Part shown: positions 49,150 to 62,030 of the stretch, in pieces
Layout: every line of letters begins with the position of its first letter
Position numbering within the stretch: position 1 is the stretch's first letter
Source of the DNA: Isoperla grammatica
Taxonomy: Eukaryota > Arthropoda > Insecta > Plecoptera > Perlodidae
Direction: 5' to 3'
DNA length: 64,000 bases
NCBI GenBank assembly: GCA_945910005.1
Contig: OX246738.1
Location: 20,920,186 to 20,984,185 of the forward strand
Notes under the pieces: generated by a model
Told to the model about the DNA's origin: nothing
Databases searched by the model: none
The model's input: only the letters and a program-made list of their open reading frames with translations
Position numbers and translations under genes: made by a program

Positions 49150-49395
49150 GTAACGGTCTGGTCACCGAAGAGTGGTCAGCTGCGAGAGAGAAGCTCCACC
49201 TGAAGGACAAGCACGTGCGTGTCATGCAGAAGGCTGCAATCCTCGGCACAACTAATATCGTGCGCAAGGTCCTCAGCCTATGAGCTACATTGTCACCACC
49301 ATCTTTCGGCCGCCACCCTAGGGTGCACTCTCGCATCGTCTTGGCTCAAGAGGAGCCCGATGGTGCAAATGAGAGAAGAGAAGAAGGGAAATAAC

Positions 49396-49396
<1 letters not shown>
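49150..49396 (+). mobile_element. 5'-truncated non-LTR retrotransposon inside a (TAA)n array, Dong/R4-like
   Basis: The sequence between two (TAA)n blocks encodes, up to the stop at 49281-49283, EEWSAAREKLHLKDKHVRVM then QKAAILGTTNIVRKVLSL. The Q-K-x-x-x-L-G-T-x-x-I-(V/L)-R-K-V-L ending is familiar from the extreme C-terminus of reverse transcriptases of the R2/R4/NeSL group. A GC-rich 3' UTR follows (gtcaccaccatctttcggcc) and ends gggaaataaca into TAA units. Dong (R4 clade) elements are known to insert into TAA repeats, and the flanks fit that exactly. Only the last ~45 residues are present. The clade is inferred from motif and target site. Confidence 0.6.
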
Positions 49397-49461
<65 letters not shown>

Positions 49462-49489
49462 GTAAAAATAATAATAATAAAGGTTGTGG
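49397..49489 (+). repeat. (TAA)n microsatellite, downstream part
   Basis: TAA units directly abutting the retrotransposon 3' end. Impure toward the right (agtaaaaataa). Confidence 0.95.
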
Positions 49490-49905
49490 AAGCAAAATAG
49501 TGGAACGTTAATTATATCAGCAAATGGTATTGTTCCACGTAAACTCCATAACAGTATTAAACTAATTGGTCTTCGAGATGCAAAAAGCAATAATTTTGAA
49601 CACGTGTAGGATAGTACGAAAATTTTTAAACTAAGAAGAATGAAGACTTCAAGAAGTTCTCCATCCTGATGGTGGTTTTCGTGGTTTCCACCATACGAAG
49701 AGCGAATGCTAGGATGAGTACAAATCGGCCACGACCGTACATGGCATCCACAGTTTGTTTTGGAAAAGTAATATGGACAATGATATATTTAATTAGTTCT
49801 AAGTAGATTTTAATAAGAAAAACACATGGAAATACTTGACATTTATGTCCGTACAACATGTTTACTCCGGTTTTGACCAAGTTTGTATGTACTGCTACAA
49901 TAAAA
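49490..49905. other. Spacer between TAA arrays
   Basis: Unique sequence with no gene recognised. Confidence 0.4.
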
Positions 49906-49906
49906 T

Positions 49907-50164
<258 letters not shown>

Positions 50165-51144
50165 AGCATTTTGTATTCATTTTGTCTCTCTGAATAGATT
50201 AACAGTAAATTGAGAAGGTTGGAAGTTACAAAACATTGCGCCAATCAGATTTAATATAATTATTGTTTTTCTTACTTCCTGGATTAATTGAATAAAATAA
50301 TTTTTTTAACTAGCATAATCATATGATAAACAAAATGTATTAGGCGTACAATAGAAATATGGAACTCTTCAAATTGAAAACTAACTATGCAACATACATG
50401 TTAAGCAGTTGGCAGGAGGAATTTTGTTATTTATAAACAATAGATATTTGTTATAAATATAACTGTTTCATATAGAAAATTTAATAATGGGGCTTGAAGC
50501 GTTAAATTCCATTAGTTGGGAGCACATTCAAGGATGTTAATTGCGTTGGTTAGTAATTTGGTTGGAATTCGATGTAACTTGAGCGATTCCATGTTTTAAC
50601 AAAGTTATGATTTCAAGTAGTTTTGAACACAGCAACTCCACATTGCATTCATAAAACCAGACGTACGTTTTTTAGGTGATACTCAGTAACCCGGATGAGT
50701 TTACGTAAAAAAAAAAAAAACTGATTGTAATAATAATAATCTAGCTCAGTCGGTATTGTGGTTTTAATTTGTTGCTCATTTCAAAAGAGGTCAACTACGT
50801 ACATTTTCTGTCTAGATGATGTGTAGAATCTTGGATTATGCAGCTGCTACTTCAAGGTATCCTTGTAGCGACGTCAGTGCACTAAATTACTTGATGATTT
50901 CTTCCTTGAACTTCCACGTATCTCGATGATGGATTTCACGATACGCCACACACACTAAACCAACTTTTTATCTTGAATTAGATTTTAAAACATCATCCAA
51001 GAACCACAAAGACTTTCAACCACCTCTGCCGTCGCTAGGTCACAGCATATCACTTTCCTTAGTTACCAAAATCAACAACTTGAAACTAACAATGACACAC
51101 ATAGCCTTCTAACTAAACTAACAATGAAACACAGGATTCTAAAC
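50165..51144. other. A+T-rich spacer with short ~38-bp repeats at its end
   Basis: Unique until about 51075. There aactaacaatgacacacata, ccttctaactaaactaacaa and actcacaatgaaacacatat show two to three imperfect units, just downstream of the coiled-coil ORF on the minus strand. Confidence 0.4.
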
Positions 51145-51639
51145 TCACAATGAAACACATATCCTTCTAAAAGAGTTCCTCAACCTTTTCCAATGTCTAC
51201 TTGATCTCCGCCTAGCGTTCGACGAGCCTCCGCTAGGCGGAGATTCAGCCTGCTCTTGTCCATTATCGCTAACCTGCTTAACCATTCCTTTTATTCGTTT
51301 ATTAATATTGATCAAAAACTCATTTTTAACCTCTTTAATTTGCTCGACAAACTCTTTACCCAAACTATATTTTATCATGTTCATTTCTGCAGTAATTTCC
51401 TTTCTCATTTTATCAATTTCTGATTGTTCAGCCATATCCTTCCTCATTTCCTCCTGTTCCTTTATTATCTCGTTTCTCATTTCCTCCTGTTCCTTTATTA
51501 TCTCCTTTCTTATTTCCTCCTGATTAGCCAAAAGCTGTTTAAGCATACATCTTAGGTATATTCTCTCATCCGTAAGTGAACTAGCTACTACTGACCCCTC
51601 GGACTCAATGAGCGTACTATCGTCAGGCACCTTCTCCAT
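51145..51639 (-). CDS. Coiled-coil protein, probable retroelement gag/ORF1 fragment
   Basis: The frame from the first ATG at 51639-51637 gives about 164 residues. The N-terminus is acidic (KVPDDSTLIESEG). From about residue 30 to 110 there is a highly charged, heptad-compatible helix with duplicated units (KEIIKEQEEMRNE, then IIKEQEEMRKD). Then come QAESPPSGGSSNARRRSSRH and a basic tail. A coiled coil followed by a Ser/Pro/Arg-rich basic region resembles the start of many gag or LINE ORF1 proteins. No zinc knuckle, protease or RT follows. A (TAA)n array lies about 135 bp upstream. It may still be an unrelated host exon. Confidence 0.45.
   Translation of the reverse strand: MEKVPDDSTLIESEGSVVASSLTDERIYLRCMLKQLLANQEEIRKEIIKEQEEMRNEIIKEQEEMRKDMAEQSEIDKMRKEITAEMNMIKYSLGKEFVEQIKEVKNEFLININKRIKGMVKQVSDNGQEQAESPPSGGSSNARRRSSRHWKRLRNSFRRICVSL
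51204..51244. other. Perfect 14-bp stem hairpin inside the coiled-coil ORF
   Basis: atctccgcctagcg (51204-51217) and cgctaggcggagat (51231-51244) are exact reverse complements with a 13-nt loop. It lies in the Ser/Pro/Arg-rich coding part. It could be an RNA structure (packaging or frameshift-like) or the footprint of a tiny inverted duplication. Confidence 0.6.
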
Positions 51640-51775
51640 TTCTTTTTCTAACAATTAACCCTTCTCCCTAGGATAATTTTAGAAAAGTTAAAAACTCTTA
51701 TCTCCTTTCCACGACGAACCGAACACAAAACAAACGAAACCGCACGTCGCAGTCCCTAAACTATTCCAGACCTAT

Positions 51776-51968
<193 letters not shown>

Positions 51969-52145
51969 ACAACAATATTAATCCAATGTCCCACTGCAAA
52001 GGCTCGAGGGGACGCCGTGGAATCTTAACGCGCACGAAGCGTGTAGCCGACCAGCGATAATGGTGGTCATGAAACAGGATATGACCACCAAGACGACAAA
52101 GGGACTAGCATTCCCGACGACAGGACATCTGCTCGCTTGGAGAAA
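51969..52145 (-). mobile_element. Possible 3' end of a retroelement abutting (TAA)n
   Basis: A GC-richer block (gaggggacgccgtggaatct, cgcgcacgaagcgtgtagcc) sits directly against the TAA array. Read on the minus strand it ends ccactgtt-free text tttgcagtgggacattggat then ttaat and enters (TTA)n, as a LINE 3' UTR would. No coding remains, so the call rests on position and composition. Confidence 0.3.
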
Positions 52146-53400
52146 TTCTAGATTGTAACTAAACGATATTTTCTAGCCAAGCCAAAACAATTGTACGGAA
52201 CCATGGAGATTGTAATTACTTTCTCCAGAAACGGAAAACTCGGTGACAATGGTCTGGTCTGAATGGTGTTGTGTTTGGTTTAGGTCTTAGTAGGAAAAAA
52301 TTACATTTTGAGAACATTAATAATTTGAACAACCCTTTGTACCTTGCACACATTAATGAATATGTTTCGCCGATTAATTAAAACTTACATTCAGTGAAAA
52401 GACATAATAAATTACGAATCGGATAACAAAACAGCCATAAATAATTTATCAATGAAGTTCAGGCAGCGACAGCGTTAACACTGTATGTCAACGAACCTCA
52501 ATACAATTTAATGGGGATTAAGGAAACGCAGTGTTATTTGGGTTGAATGCAGATTAATACTTCATCAGCCAGACGTGTTGATTGTAAAATAGTGCATTTT
52601 ATAGTTTAAATGTATTATTAGTTCAACTTATTAAGAGAGTCTGATAAGGGTAATCAACAAATAATGGAATGGAAATAGTGGTAATCCAAAATTATCCAAA
52701 GTTTTTTTTTAGTGATATTTAAAATGTGTTTTGAAAAGGAGGGGGTGGGGGGGGGCTTAATTTACGATAGCAATTTTCTTCGATAAAATAATGGTACGTT
52801 ATAAGTTTAATACAAAGTTTTCTGACTCTAAAAGCAGCCTATCCACTGCAGCACTTTACCCTACCCATCGAAAAGAGGAAATGTGATTGGCAAGTCTACT
52901 TTGCTGCAATCCCAGGGGCCATATGGGTATGGACGAGGAAAAAGCTCAAAAGCCTAACAAACCAAAAACTGACGTTGAAGACAATAGGCCAGAGAAGGTC
53001 CCTTTGAGATTCATCGCGTTCAAATAACCTTCAACCCCCCGAGACACCCCTGTGCTATATGTTTAACTCGTATATATTCTCAAATGTATATGCCGTGATA
53101 TGCATCAATATCATTCTGAAATGTGCGCGCACTAACTGCTTGAATTAAGTTAAAAACTCTGTGCATGAACCCAGTTATGCTCTGTTTATTATGTATCAGC
53201 ATAATCCATGGCCGCAGTATTTAATTGCTGTCAATTTGTGAAATGTTCCTTTGTTCCAGTTATGTTAATTTATGTTTGCCACCGCTTGTGTGGCGAGGAT
53301 GGCATACCGCTAACATCAATCAATGCCATTTACTCGTTAGTCGTAATCAATCTTGAATTAATGTAATCATGTTACAGTATGAGATTATAAACGTGGCGTT
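52146..53400. other. A+T-rich spacer
   Basis: A G-rich tract at 52738-52756. Stretches at 52460-52600 and 53200-53340 look denser and non-repetitive but carry no frame. Confidence 0.35.
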
Positions 53401-53409
53401 TTCTTTTGA

Positions 53410-53465
53410 TTTCTTTGTTTGCTTGTTTGTTTGTTTGTTTGTTTGTTTGTTTGTGTGCTTGTTTA
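53410..53465 (+). repeat. (GTTT)n microsatellite
   Basis: About ten gttt units with a gtgtgctt break. Confidence 0.95.
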
Positions 53466-55640
53466 TTGAGGCGCTCTATCATTTTCAAACAAAATTAATA
53501 TCAAATCTAGAGAAATATTTTAAAGACATTATATAAAATAACTTTAAAATAAAAAAATATATATTAACACTTAGACAAACTAAAAGGTTACAGAAAAACG
53601 TACTTCATTTCAAAGAGGCAAATATCATAATAAATGACGATTAATTAATTTGAAACGTAATACTGAATATAAGGTAAATTTGAAAATTTGAAATTAAGAT
53701 AGTCATGCAAGCGAAAGAATACAATCCGATCAATATTAATTAATTCAAGTTCCACATGTAGATTTATGACCTGAAACGATCTTCCACACAACGTTGATAA
53801 TCATAGATTTTAGTGTCTCTTTGACGTGTTTGACAAAGAGGAAATGTGATATTGTCTTAGATTTTAAATCTAGTTGATAAACTGAAAAATAAACTTTTGC
53901 ATAATATGTCTAGACAAGGGTATAAAATTTGCCAAACATAAAAATCACCTAATGCACTATGTCAGCAGGTAAGGTGTAAAGTATACCAGTAATCCGAGTG
54001 GTTTATATCAACTCAACAGTTTTCCATCTATAATTCAATAAATTATACGGTAAAAAATTATAGCAATCAATCATATTATTGAGACGTGCATCAAACCGAA
54101 ACATAAATCATTTTCATAATTCATATTAATTATCCTATAATCCAGTTGCCATTGTATGTTAATAGTCTAATACGAATGAACTATTCATTTTAATTCTTTA
54201 ATGACCAAAATAGGCATTTTTAGGTTAACACGTGCCACATTATTCTATATCGAACACTTACGGTATTATGGAAACATTTTAACACTGGTCTAGATTGGCG
54301 ACCAATTTCCTGCAGATAAACTCTTGCAATGTGTCTAGCCATGGTTGTGTTTCGGACTCGGAAAAATAATATAATTAATCTCTCTATTGCATAGTCTCTC
54401 ATGACACGCATGCAAAGGGGGGGGGGGGGGCTGAAAGTTCACCCTAACCTCCCACCCCTCCCCCCTCACTTTGATGAGAGGTAGATATAACCTTATTCGC
54501 AGTCATGCAACACATATGACACATTATTGTCGAACCAACAAACTATTTATTCAGTTTTGCATCAAAATGAGAAAGTAAAAAGTAATCATGAAAATACATA
54601 AAACAGGAACATAAAAATATGTCAATTGATTATTGTGAAAATAGTATCTTCGTTCACTGGAGCAGAAGTGTATGTTTTCCTCACTCCTATTATCTGCAGC
54701 CTACTTACTTTTAAGTAGAAAAAAATGAATGTAGAAAGTTACAGATGTAAAGAAGTGATGTTTTGAGTGTATTTATTTCATAAAAGGAAAACCCATAAGA
54801 ATATGTTGATCGAATTAACGGTGGCAAAAACATGGCTTTATGAGAAGGTTTTTCGGTCTACGCAGAGAACTAGGTTGATGGTGAGCCAAGTCGCAAGGAA
54901 ATAATATATGTTTCACATTATGATTATCGTCTCGTCTCTTGAGGGAAAATACGTTCTGAAACTGTGTTATGTGGGATAGGTTGTGTCACATTGCGCTCAA
55001 AGCTTTCAAATGTATTGTGGAATGCCAATACTATTCAATGAAGTTCTTATTCGATTACATGATGCACGTAAGTCTTTCCCAACGCATGCAGGTACATTAA
55101 AATTCGAATTAGCTGCAGTAGGATGCATCGCTATTTATTATCCATTATCTTATAAGATAATTATTACCACCAATACAAGTCATCTGTAGTTTTAATTAAT
55201 GCCAATTTAATTCATGTTCAATTTTAATTTAAATTTTATAATATTTTATTTAAGTAATAGTCATCATTTTGTTATTTGAATCTATACCATTTTGGTTATG
55301 AAACTGAACATCCATTCATATAAAGGTATTTATATTAATTTCATATAGTAATTATGTATGTGTTAATGTATTTTGCTTGTAATTAATTAAATTAAATCAA
55401 TGATTTGTGTATAAAAATGTGATAAAATAATCTCATTGCAATATAAAATTTAAAAAAAATATAAATAAATAATAAATAAAAAGTAATACATATTTATGTA
55501 TAAGAGGACTAGAAAGTAAAAAATATATTTTATACATCAAACAGGTACTAAACCGTTCATGTTGATAAAACTAGACATCTGCGCTTTAGACATACGAACA
55601 TCACACGCGTTACACAATTAAAAAACTTGGAAGTTAACGC
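53466..55640. other. A+T-rich spacer
   Basis: A poly-G tract (about 54417-54430) followed by a C-rich stretch. No gene recognised. Confidence 0.4.
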
Positions 55641-55649
55641 ATAGAAGAC

Positions 55650-56130
55650 ACGACATAAAAACTCTCTGGAGAATCAGGTGGCGCAGCTTCGAAGCTCGTG
55701 AAAGCTGAAAACTGGAAGCAAAGCACGAGACCAACGCAGTACGCACGTCTTCTCGCGTTTTACGCGAAGCGTCGATGGCGTCGCTACGTAGGTTTCTGCT
55801 TCTGTTCCGTAATCCCAGCGCCCATTTCCCGGGACCCTTCCGCCCTGGTTAATAGTTAATGCTAATGCTTTGCTCAGGCTAATAGCGTGTATACCCGGTG
55901 CCGGTGCCGGATTGGATATGTACCTACCCAGTGTCTGTTAGAAGGATCGAAGCCTTAATCTGGATAAACATGCAGTCTGTACAGGGGGAAAGTCGCCTAG
56001 GGATTTTTGTATCGAGTATTGGATCCAACAATTATATGTTTTGCCCTAAAAGCATCCGGAGCCATTAAGAATGTATGAAATGCGCCTCGATGTCTTTAAT
56101 AATTGGCAAATCAGTGTACCGGAGAGTAAA
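55650..56130. promoter_or_regulatory. GC-rich CpG-containing island, possible regulatory element
   Basis: Non-repetitive and markedly richer in G+C and CpG than its flanks (cttctcgcgttttacgcgaa contains the perfect inverted pair cgcg-tttt-acgcg; ggtgccggtgccgg). No frame longer than 60 codons and no TE ends were seen. Candidate promoter or enhancer. Confidence 0.25.
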
Positions 56131-56814
56131 CAAGTATACACCATTTACACGCGTCTGAGCTAGGGAAACGAGAGTGCATTTTTATTTTTGTAAGGAAACT
56201 TGGGAATTATACGTTAATTATTTGTCTGTGCTATACTGGAACAAATATACCATCGCAACTGCAACAATTGATTCCCTATTTTATTACTCGCATTCAATTA
56301 CTTATTTTGTAACGTTAAATTAAGGTGTTTCTATTTTCAGTTACCATTTTTATGGGTAAAATCGGTAGTTTTCGCTAGAGTTTTGGGAGGAAAATTCAGT
56401 ATATTAATTTTTTTTTCTTTGGTCATTGGTTTAGTTATCGAAGGGACAGTGATGTCTATTCCACTCATGTTACTTCATCTATAGAGTTTTATACAGTATA
56501 CGTTTAAGATTGGCTATGTATCGTTTAAGCTCCAAAGGCTATCATTGCAGTTTTTAATGTAAATTGCCCGTATATAAAACAATATGGTATTTGTTAAACG
56601 GCACCAATTTGTTTTGTTCTATGTATTGTACAATTTTTATAGCGACCCTTTTAAGAATACGTTTTAATTTTTAAATTCTACCACTATATTGTTGTGGTAG
56701 CAGTGTATAGTGATTAGCTGGCTATAGCTTACAACCTGTGTAATCATTATTAAATTATAGTGTTATTATTAATTAAGAGACTTCATTGCAATTATTATAC
56801 CAATCAGCGTGTGC

Positions 56815-57335
56815 TGAATGGCACCATGTTTAATATCGTTGCATAGCGGACCGTAAATGCCTCGGTCTTAACGCAGCGTCCGTTTGGCGTTTTCCAGTCA
56901 TGTTTCTAACTGCTTTCACATGTGCACATACTGGGGAGCGTTTTCGTTTTAATAATGCAAGTCTGTTAGGTTGGTACAGACCTACCTTTATGTAATCATT
57001 ATTGTAATGGTTATTTCCCGTTGCAATATGCAAACAGTTATGATCAAATCAATATTCCTTCCAAACAGGCGGTTAATTCATACTTGATAATTGTTATGGC
57101 GGTGAAAATTGAACTAGTTATTAAATGTAGCGCTTTGTCACGCAGCCTTCGGCGCTGTCGATTAATGCTACAATTAACGGAGGTAACCATTTTAACCTGG
57201 CGTATCTGTTTGGCCGCTACAACCGGGCAAACACGTACATTGAACTTGGAATATTATGCTTTATTTTACAGTATCGCAATTAGAGAAGACATCATTGAAA
57301 TTGCTTGTAATATTAATTTGCATTATCAGTAGATT
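56815..57335. promoter_or_regulatory. Possible conserved non-coding element
   Basis: A 500-bp dense, non-repetitive stretch with TAAT/ATTA cores (gcggttaattcatac, gtcgattaatgctacaatta), tatgcaaa (octamer-like, 57028) and tgatcaaatcaat. The 103-codon frame at 57021-57332 has no recognisable domain. The texture is that of developmental enhancers; unproven. Confidence 0.25.
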
Positions 57336-57879
57336 AATAAAATAATTAGTAGTATGGCCAATTATTTTTTTTTCATTTCAAAAAATATATTATTTTTTTA
57401 CCGGATAATTAGAGCTTTTTTGAAGTGGTTACTAAATTACACTTTTATTGTGTAAGTACATTTCCATGTTCAGAGATAACATAAACAAGAAATACGTAAT
57501 TATGTATGAATTGTCCGTCTGCTTAACAAAGTAAATGTATGCTTAATTGTATTAAGTATCAACTCAACGGAGATGACAGTAATTGGTTGATTCATTAGGA
57601 TTCTACGTAAATAGCTGACTTTACGACAGGAAGTTTCGTGCGAATAGCAACACATAAAATGGAAACGTTTGTCAGTTCTCCGAATTTATATTCAACAACA
57701 TGATCAAATAAAACGAACTATACTGGAACATTGGTTAATGAAATGTCTTCATTAACACTTTGAAATATAACGGCATGAAACGTACAGTTGTTGTAATACG
57801 ACGAAATTTTTTGATGCGCATCTTAATGAATGACAATCGTAAGTGAGAACACACACAATGAGGCGAATACAATGTCAGC

Positions 57880-58215
57880 GTTGATACCCGTTGCCGTTGT
57901 AATTGTCTGTACACAAGTTCCTGTCTTACATTGTCTTCGTAAAGTGCAATAGTTAGTTGGCCTGAACTTAAGATGAGAAGATTCCTCCAGTAATTGGAGG
58001 CAGAAGGAATGTTGGCGGGTATTTCAAGACGCGGTCAACATATAAACCCAAACATCTCGGCCCAATACCATTCTTCAGTACTGAGACAGTAACTAGTGAT
58101 TACGACGCAGCGACGTAGCAGGACTCCCTTTATCGGCCGTTCCGCGCGGCATGCACGCTTCAGAGGGTGCAAACGATGCGGTGTAGAACACCAGAGAGCA
58201 TAGTTGAGAAACTTC
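57880..58215. promoter_or_regulatory. Possible conserved non-coding element
   Basis: Non-repetitive, denser sequence (ctccagtaattggaggcag; cggccgttccgcgcggcatg). ctccagtaattggag is a perfect palindromic hairpin around a TAATT core. No frame. Confidence 0.2.
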
Positions 58216-58412
58216 CTTAGACGGGAATTAATTACTAATGAAAACAGAGATGCGCCAAAAACAAAAGTGGTTTAAAATATTTATATTTAGAGAAACAGGT
58301 TGTGTAAGATTTCACAGAACCACCATATAAACACATTAACGCGCTACTCAACGTTGAGGTTTAGGGAGTAAATTTCGTGTGACGTCGTTTTGAGAGATTT
58401 CCCCCCCCCCCC

Positions 58413-58612
<200 letters not shown>

Positions 58613-59292
58613 CGTCACTTGACAAACAAAGATACCCAGTCCACAAAACTCTGTACTTCATTGAAAACTCCAAATTAATTAGCGCCTCATTAAAATTTGA
58701 TACAAGTTACGAGGATTTTCGTATCCCGAGAGTTACTTTATGATTTCATTAGTATCGTCTATTTTCTTTGATAACTGTACGTTGTCCCGATCGAGATCAG
58801 CGGTCTCTATAACATTAACGCCATGTTGTTCTGCGGAACGTGGAGAAATATCGTCATGTTGTTTTAAGCATTTATTAATTAATTACGGCGCCGTTACGTG
58901 GACCCGTTGCACGAGTTCTCACAGCCAATGTTGATCTTCCATTTTCACCAGGAAGACAGTTGATGGAAAAATGTGACCCCTCGAATAACATGTGGATATG
59001 CTTCTGGCTATAGTTCGCCTAGGCGGAAACTTCGAACTTGTGTGTATATACAGTATATATATCAAGCTATCGTGGTATCATGGTCCATTATTGAAAAGTA
59101 GCGTGCATAGTTATCCAAAATTTGTGTTATTTCAACGCCATAATTGAGACAAGCGTGAATATATAATGTTACGCTTTTGGAATTTTTAGTTTTAACTTTT
59201 AAGTTAGTACGCATATTGTTTTCCAATATGAATTTCAATGCGTATCCTATTTAGAACAGGAGATACGTGGTATAGGAAATCATTCACGTATC

Positions 59293-59330
59293 AGTTTTTG
59301 CAACGTGGCTAATCGGAACGACGAGTGTTG
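59293..59330 (+). mobile_element. Small SINE-core fragment
   Basis: gtttttgcaacgtggctaat then cggaacgacgagtg parallels atttttgcaacgaggctaat then cgagacaatgagtg at 5274. Same short module in the same orientation. Confidence 0.4.
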
Positions 59331-61630
59331 TCAAAGGTATAAAAAGCGTGATTAATCCATTGTGTAGAAAGTAGTTTTAAGGACCCTCACAAGAGCGCTG
59401 TGGTCGTGCGATCCATGACCACATGGAGGAGCAACTCACGTTAAGCAGGGGAATGTCCAAATGAACTGTCGCTAATAGCGGGGAATCTTTGTAATCAATC
59501 ACAGTTTTTTAAGGTTACGTTTCTCGACATGAAACTACCTTAAAACATCAGTTGCGTTGTGAGAAAAAATATATGTACGAAGATGAAACATTAGCGGGAA
59601 GTTATAATGTTTTCCCGCTTCTATCTTCGAAACGCAAATTATAATGAGAATTATGATATTTGGTTTCTAAATACGATAATTCCCAATGAGTTCACAGTAG
59701 ATTTGTTTGACTGGACGAAATCAGAATTTTTATATGTTGTTAAATAGTTGAATAATTTCATCCACGCGTAAATGGTAGATGCGTTATTTTATAAAATGTG
59801 TTGTATATAGACTTCAATAATACCTAGCCATGTATTCTGAAAAATCGATTTTAATTGACTTAAAAGATGAAAGCTCAAACATAAAATGATCAGTTCTTCA
59901 AATATATGAGCTGCTGTTGAACTATTATGCCAGAGATGTGGAAGATAAAGTTATATTAGAATTCAAAGTTCCATCTTTGAAGATCGTACGATTTTGATTG
60001 TAGACTTCTGCTGATTTTAAGAGGTATACGCTTTGAACGCCGAAATAATTAATACTAATTCTTGAAACAAAAGCTCTTTGTGTAAACTAATATGCGGGCA
60101 TGTATTTCTAAACGTGTGCAATGCTTACCACCACCCCACTCTACGCATTTCGGCGTACCCACTCTTCAGGGAGATTATAGTAGGAAGCAACTTAAGAACT
60201 TTACCTAATTGGATCTAGGTTTGAGTTCTGAAATATGATTTCAGCCTAAAAACAAATTATTTTATTATCTTTATTCAAAATCAATCTGCTGTTAATTAAC
60301 GTTGAATTTATCAGTGCTTAGAATTATTACTGATTAAACTAAGCCGTGTTGCTATGGAGCGAACTCTATCGGTTACACCTTCAAACAAAACTTAGTTTTG
60401 GAGACGATACAATATTTATTATTCTATGTTCACATAGTTAATGACAATAATATTTTGTTTCATGATACTTGCTGCTCAACTGTTTGGTTTATTAATAGAT
60501 CAAATAAACCGTTACAGGAAAGGAACTACATCGATAAGACGCTGTGTGCAATGCACTCTCTATGTCTCTAGACTTTCTAACGTCGTTACCCCAGCTAAAC
60601 CCGAATGCGACGTTCTACCGTGCCCCAGTTGGTCATAACTCTTTCTAGAACAAAATTTCAAAATTAGCAAACTTTCTGTGATGCAAAGAGTTTCTTGTAA
60701 GTTCTATGTCCTCTGAGATTTGAGGTTGAGTAAATGTTGGAAATTACCTGCATGCCTGCAAACAACTGTTCTGTTTTGATGTCCCTTCCCGTCAACTCTC
60801 ACGTGCGCCATATACATGGAGCAAAACACTGTTCTTAAGGTTTCCCTGGAGGAATAACGTGCCCATCAAAAGCACCAGAAACGCTCCATATAATTTGTTC
60901 CTAAAGCAGTAAAAGTATTAAATAATAAATACAAAAGAAGGTTTATAATGTTGTTTTTTGTTTTTTTACGAGACTAGTGATTTTTCCAAGCGTGGTAAAT
61001 GTAAATGACAGGCCTTGACTATTTTAATAATATATCAGGCAAATTTGTCTCGGTTGTTTGACGACAGTTAGCATGTATTTTTTATTAATGTCGTGCCTAC
61101 ATAAAGATCAATAACTCAAAATTATGAACGAAAGGAAAGTCTATCTCAATCTGCCCCGAACCAATATGACATTTTTTTTTAAATTTTAGCTCTATAAAAT
61201 ACATTAGTTATGTTATTGAACTAAGTTTGTGTTTTATACACTGAAATCTAAGTTATCTTAAATACATGTTTACTTATATAGATGTGTGTAACCACTGGAG
61301 CTATGTATATAAGCCAATACATTTCTTGGTTGGCTTTCCCTTGAGCACCGTCCTCTTCTAATTCGGCCTTCATACGTCAGTTAAACTTCTATAAGACACA
61401 GTCAATGACTTGTAGCACCTTACACCGAATAAATAGTTGATTTTGTCGTGAGGTAATTCCCATTAACCAATCATAGGTAGCCTGGATATAAAACTAAAGT
61501 ATTAATTTGATAGGTACAGAGGTAACACGTAGAGAGGAACAACGCACACCCGGAACAGTGCACACTGCGATATTCCGAACATTGCGAGGAGCGCTGTATT
61601 GCCAAGTGACTTAGATGCTCACACATGTAT
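59331..61630. other. A+T-rich spacer
   Basis: No gene, RNA or repeat recognised. Confidence 0.35.
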
Positions 61631-61639
61631 ACTCTGTTC

Positions 61640-62030
61640 AGTGCTAGGTTAGGTTAGGTTAGGAATAAAGTACAAGGTACAAGACACAATGTACAATCTG
61701 CTAGGTAAAGTAAGGTAACGGTGCGGTATTCAATCAGCCTTGCTCCTAATAGAACGAATATACTTATACAATATACGAATATAGACGGGTAAAAATTCAG
61801 TTGGTTCGGGACCGAAGCGTCCTTCGTTAATGTTCGGTAACGTTCGTCGTTCCATTGGCCCCTGTAGCGGGACGTGCGCCGCCTGTCCCGTATGCTGAAG
61901 GCTTGTAGAGGGGCTTGTGTAGGTAAGCATGCTGCGCGCGGGGGGGTCACACCTTGGTTGGCGACCGCTCTCGCTCGACGTGGTGTGTATACAGAACACA
62001 CACGGTATCAGGTAAATTCCGTCGTTTTTG
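61640..62030. other. GC-rich island of unknown nature, possibly a TE long terminal region
   Basis: Starts with ctaggttaggttaggttagg and continues with aaagtacaaggtacaagaca. A CpG-rich body follows (cccctgtagcgggacgtgcg; gctgcgcgcgggggggtcac). Two overlapping minus-strand frames of 115 and 118 codons cross it in different phases, and neither shows a domain. Composition is unlike both flanks, so inserted DNA such as a solo LTR is possible. No matching LTR ends or target duplication were found. Confidence 0.3.

Noticed and set aside
61645..61665. Telomere-like TTAGG repeats
   Set aside because: Only three GGTTA units; too few for an interstitial telomere.
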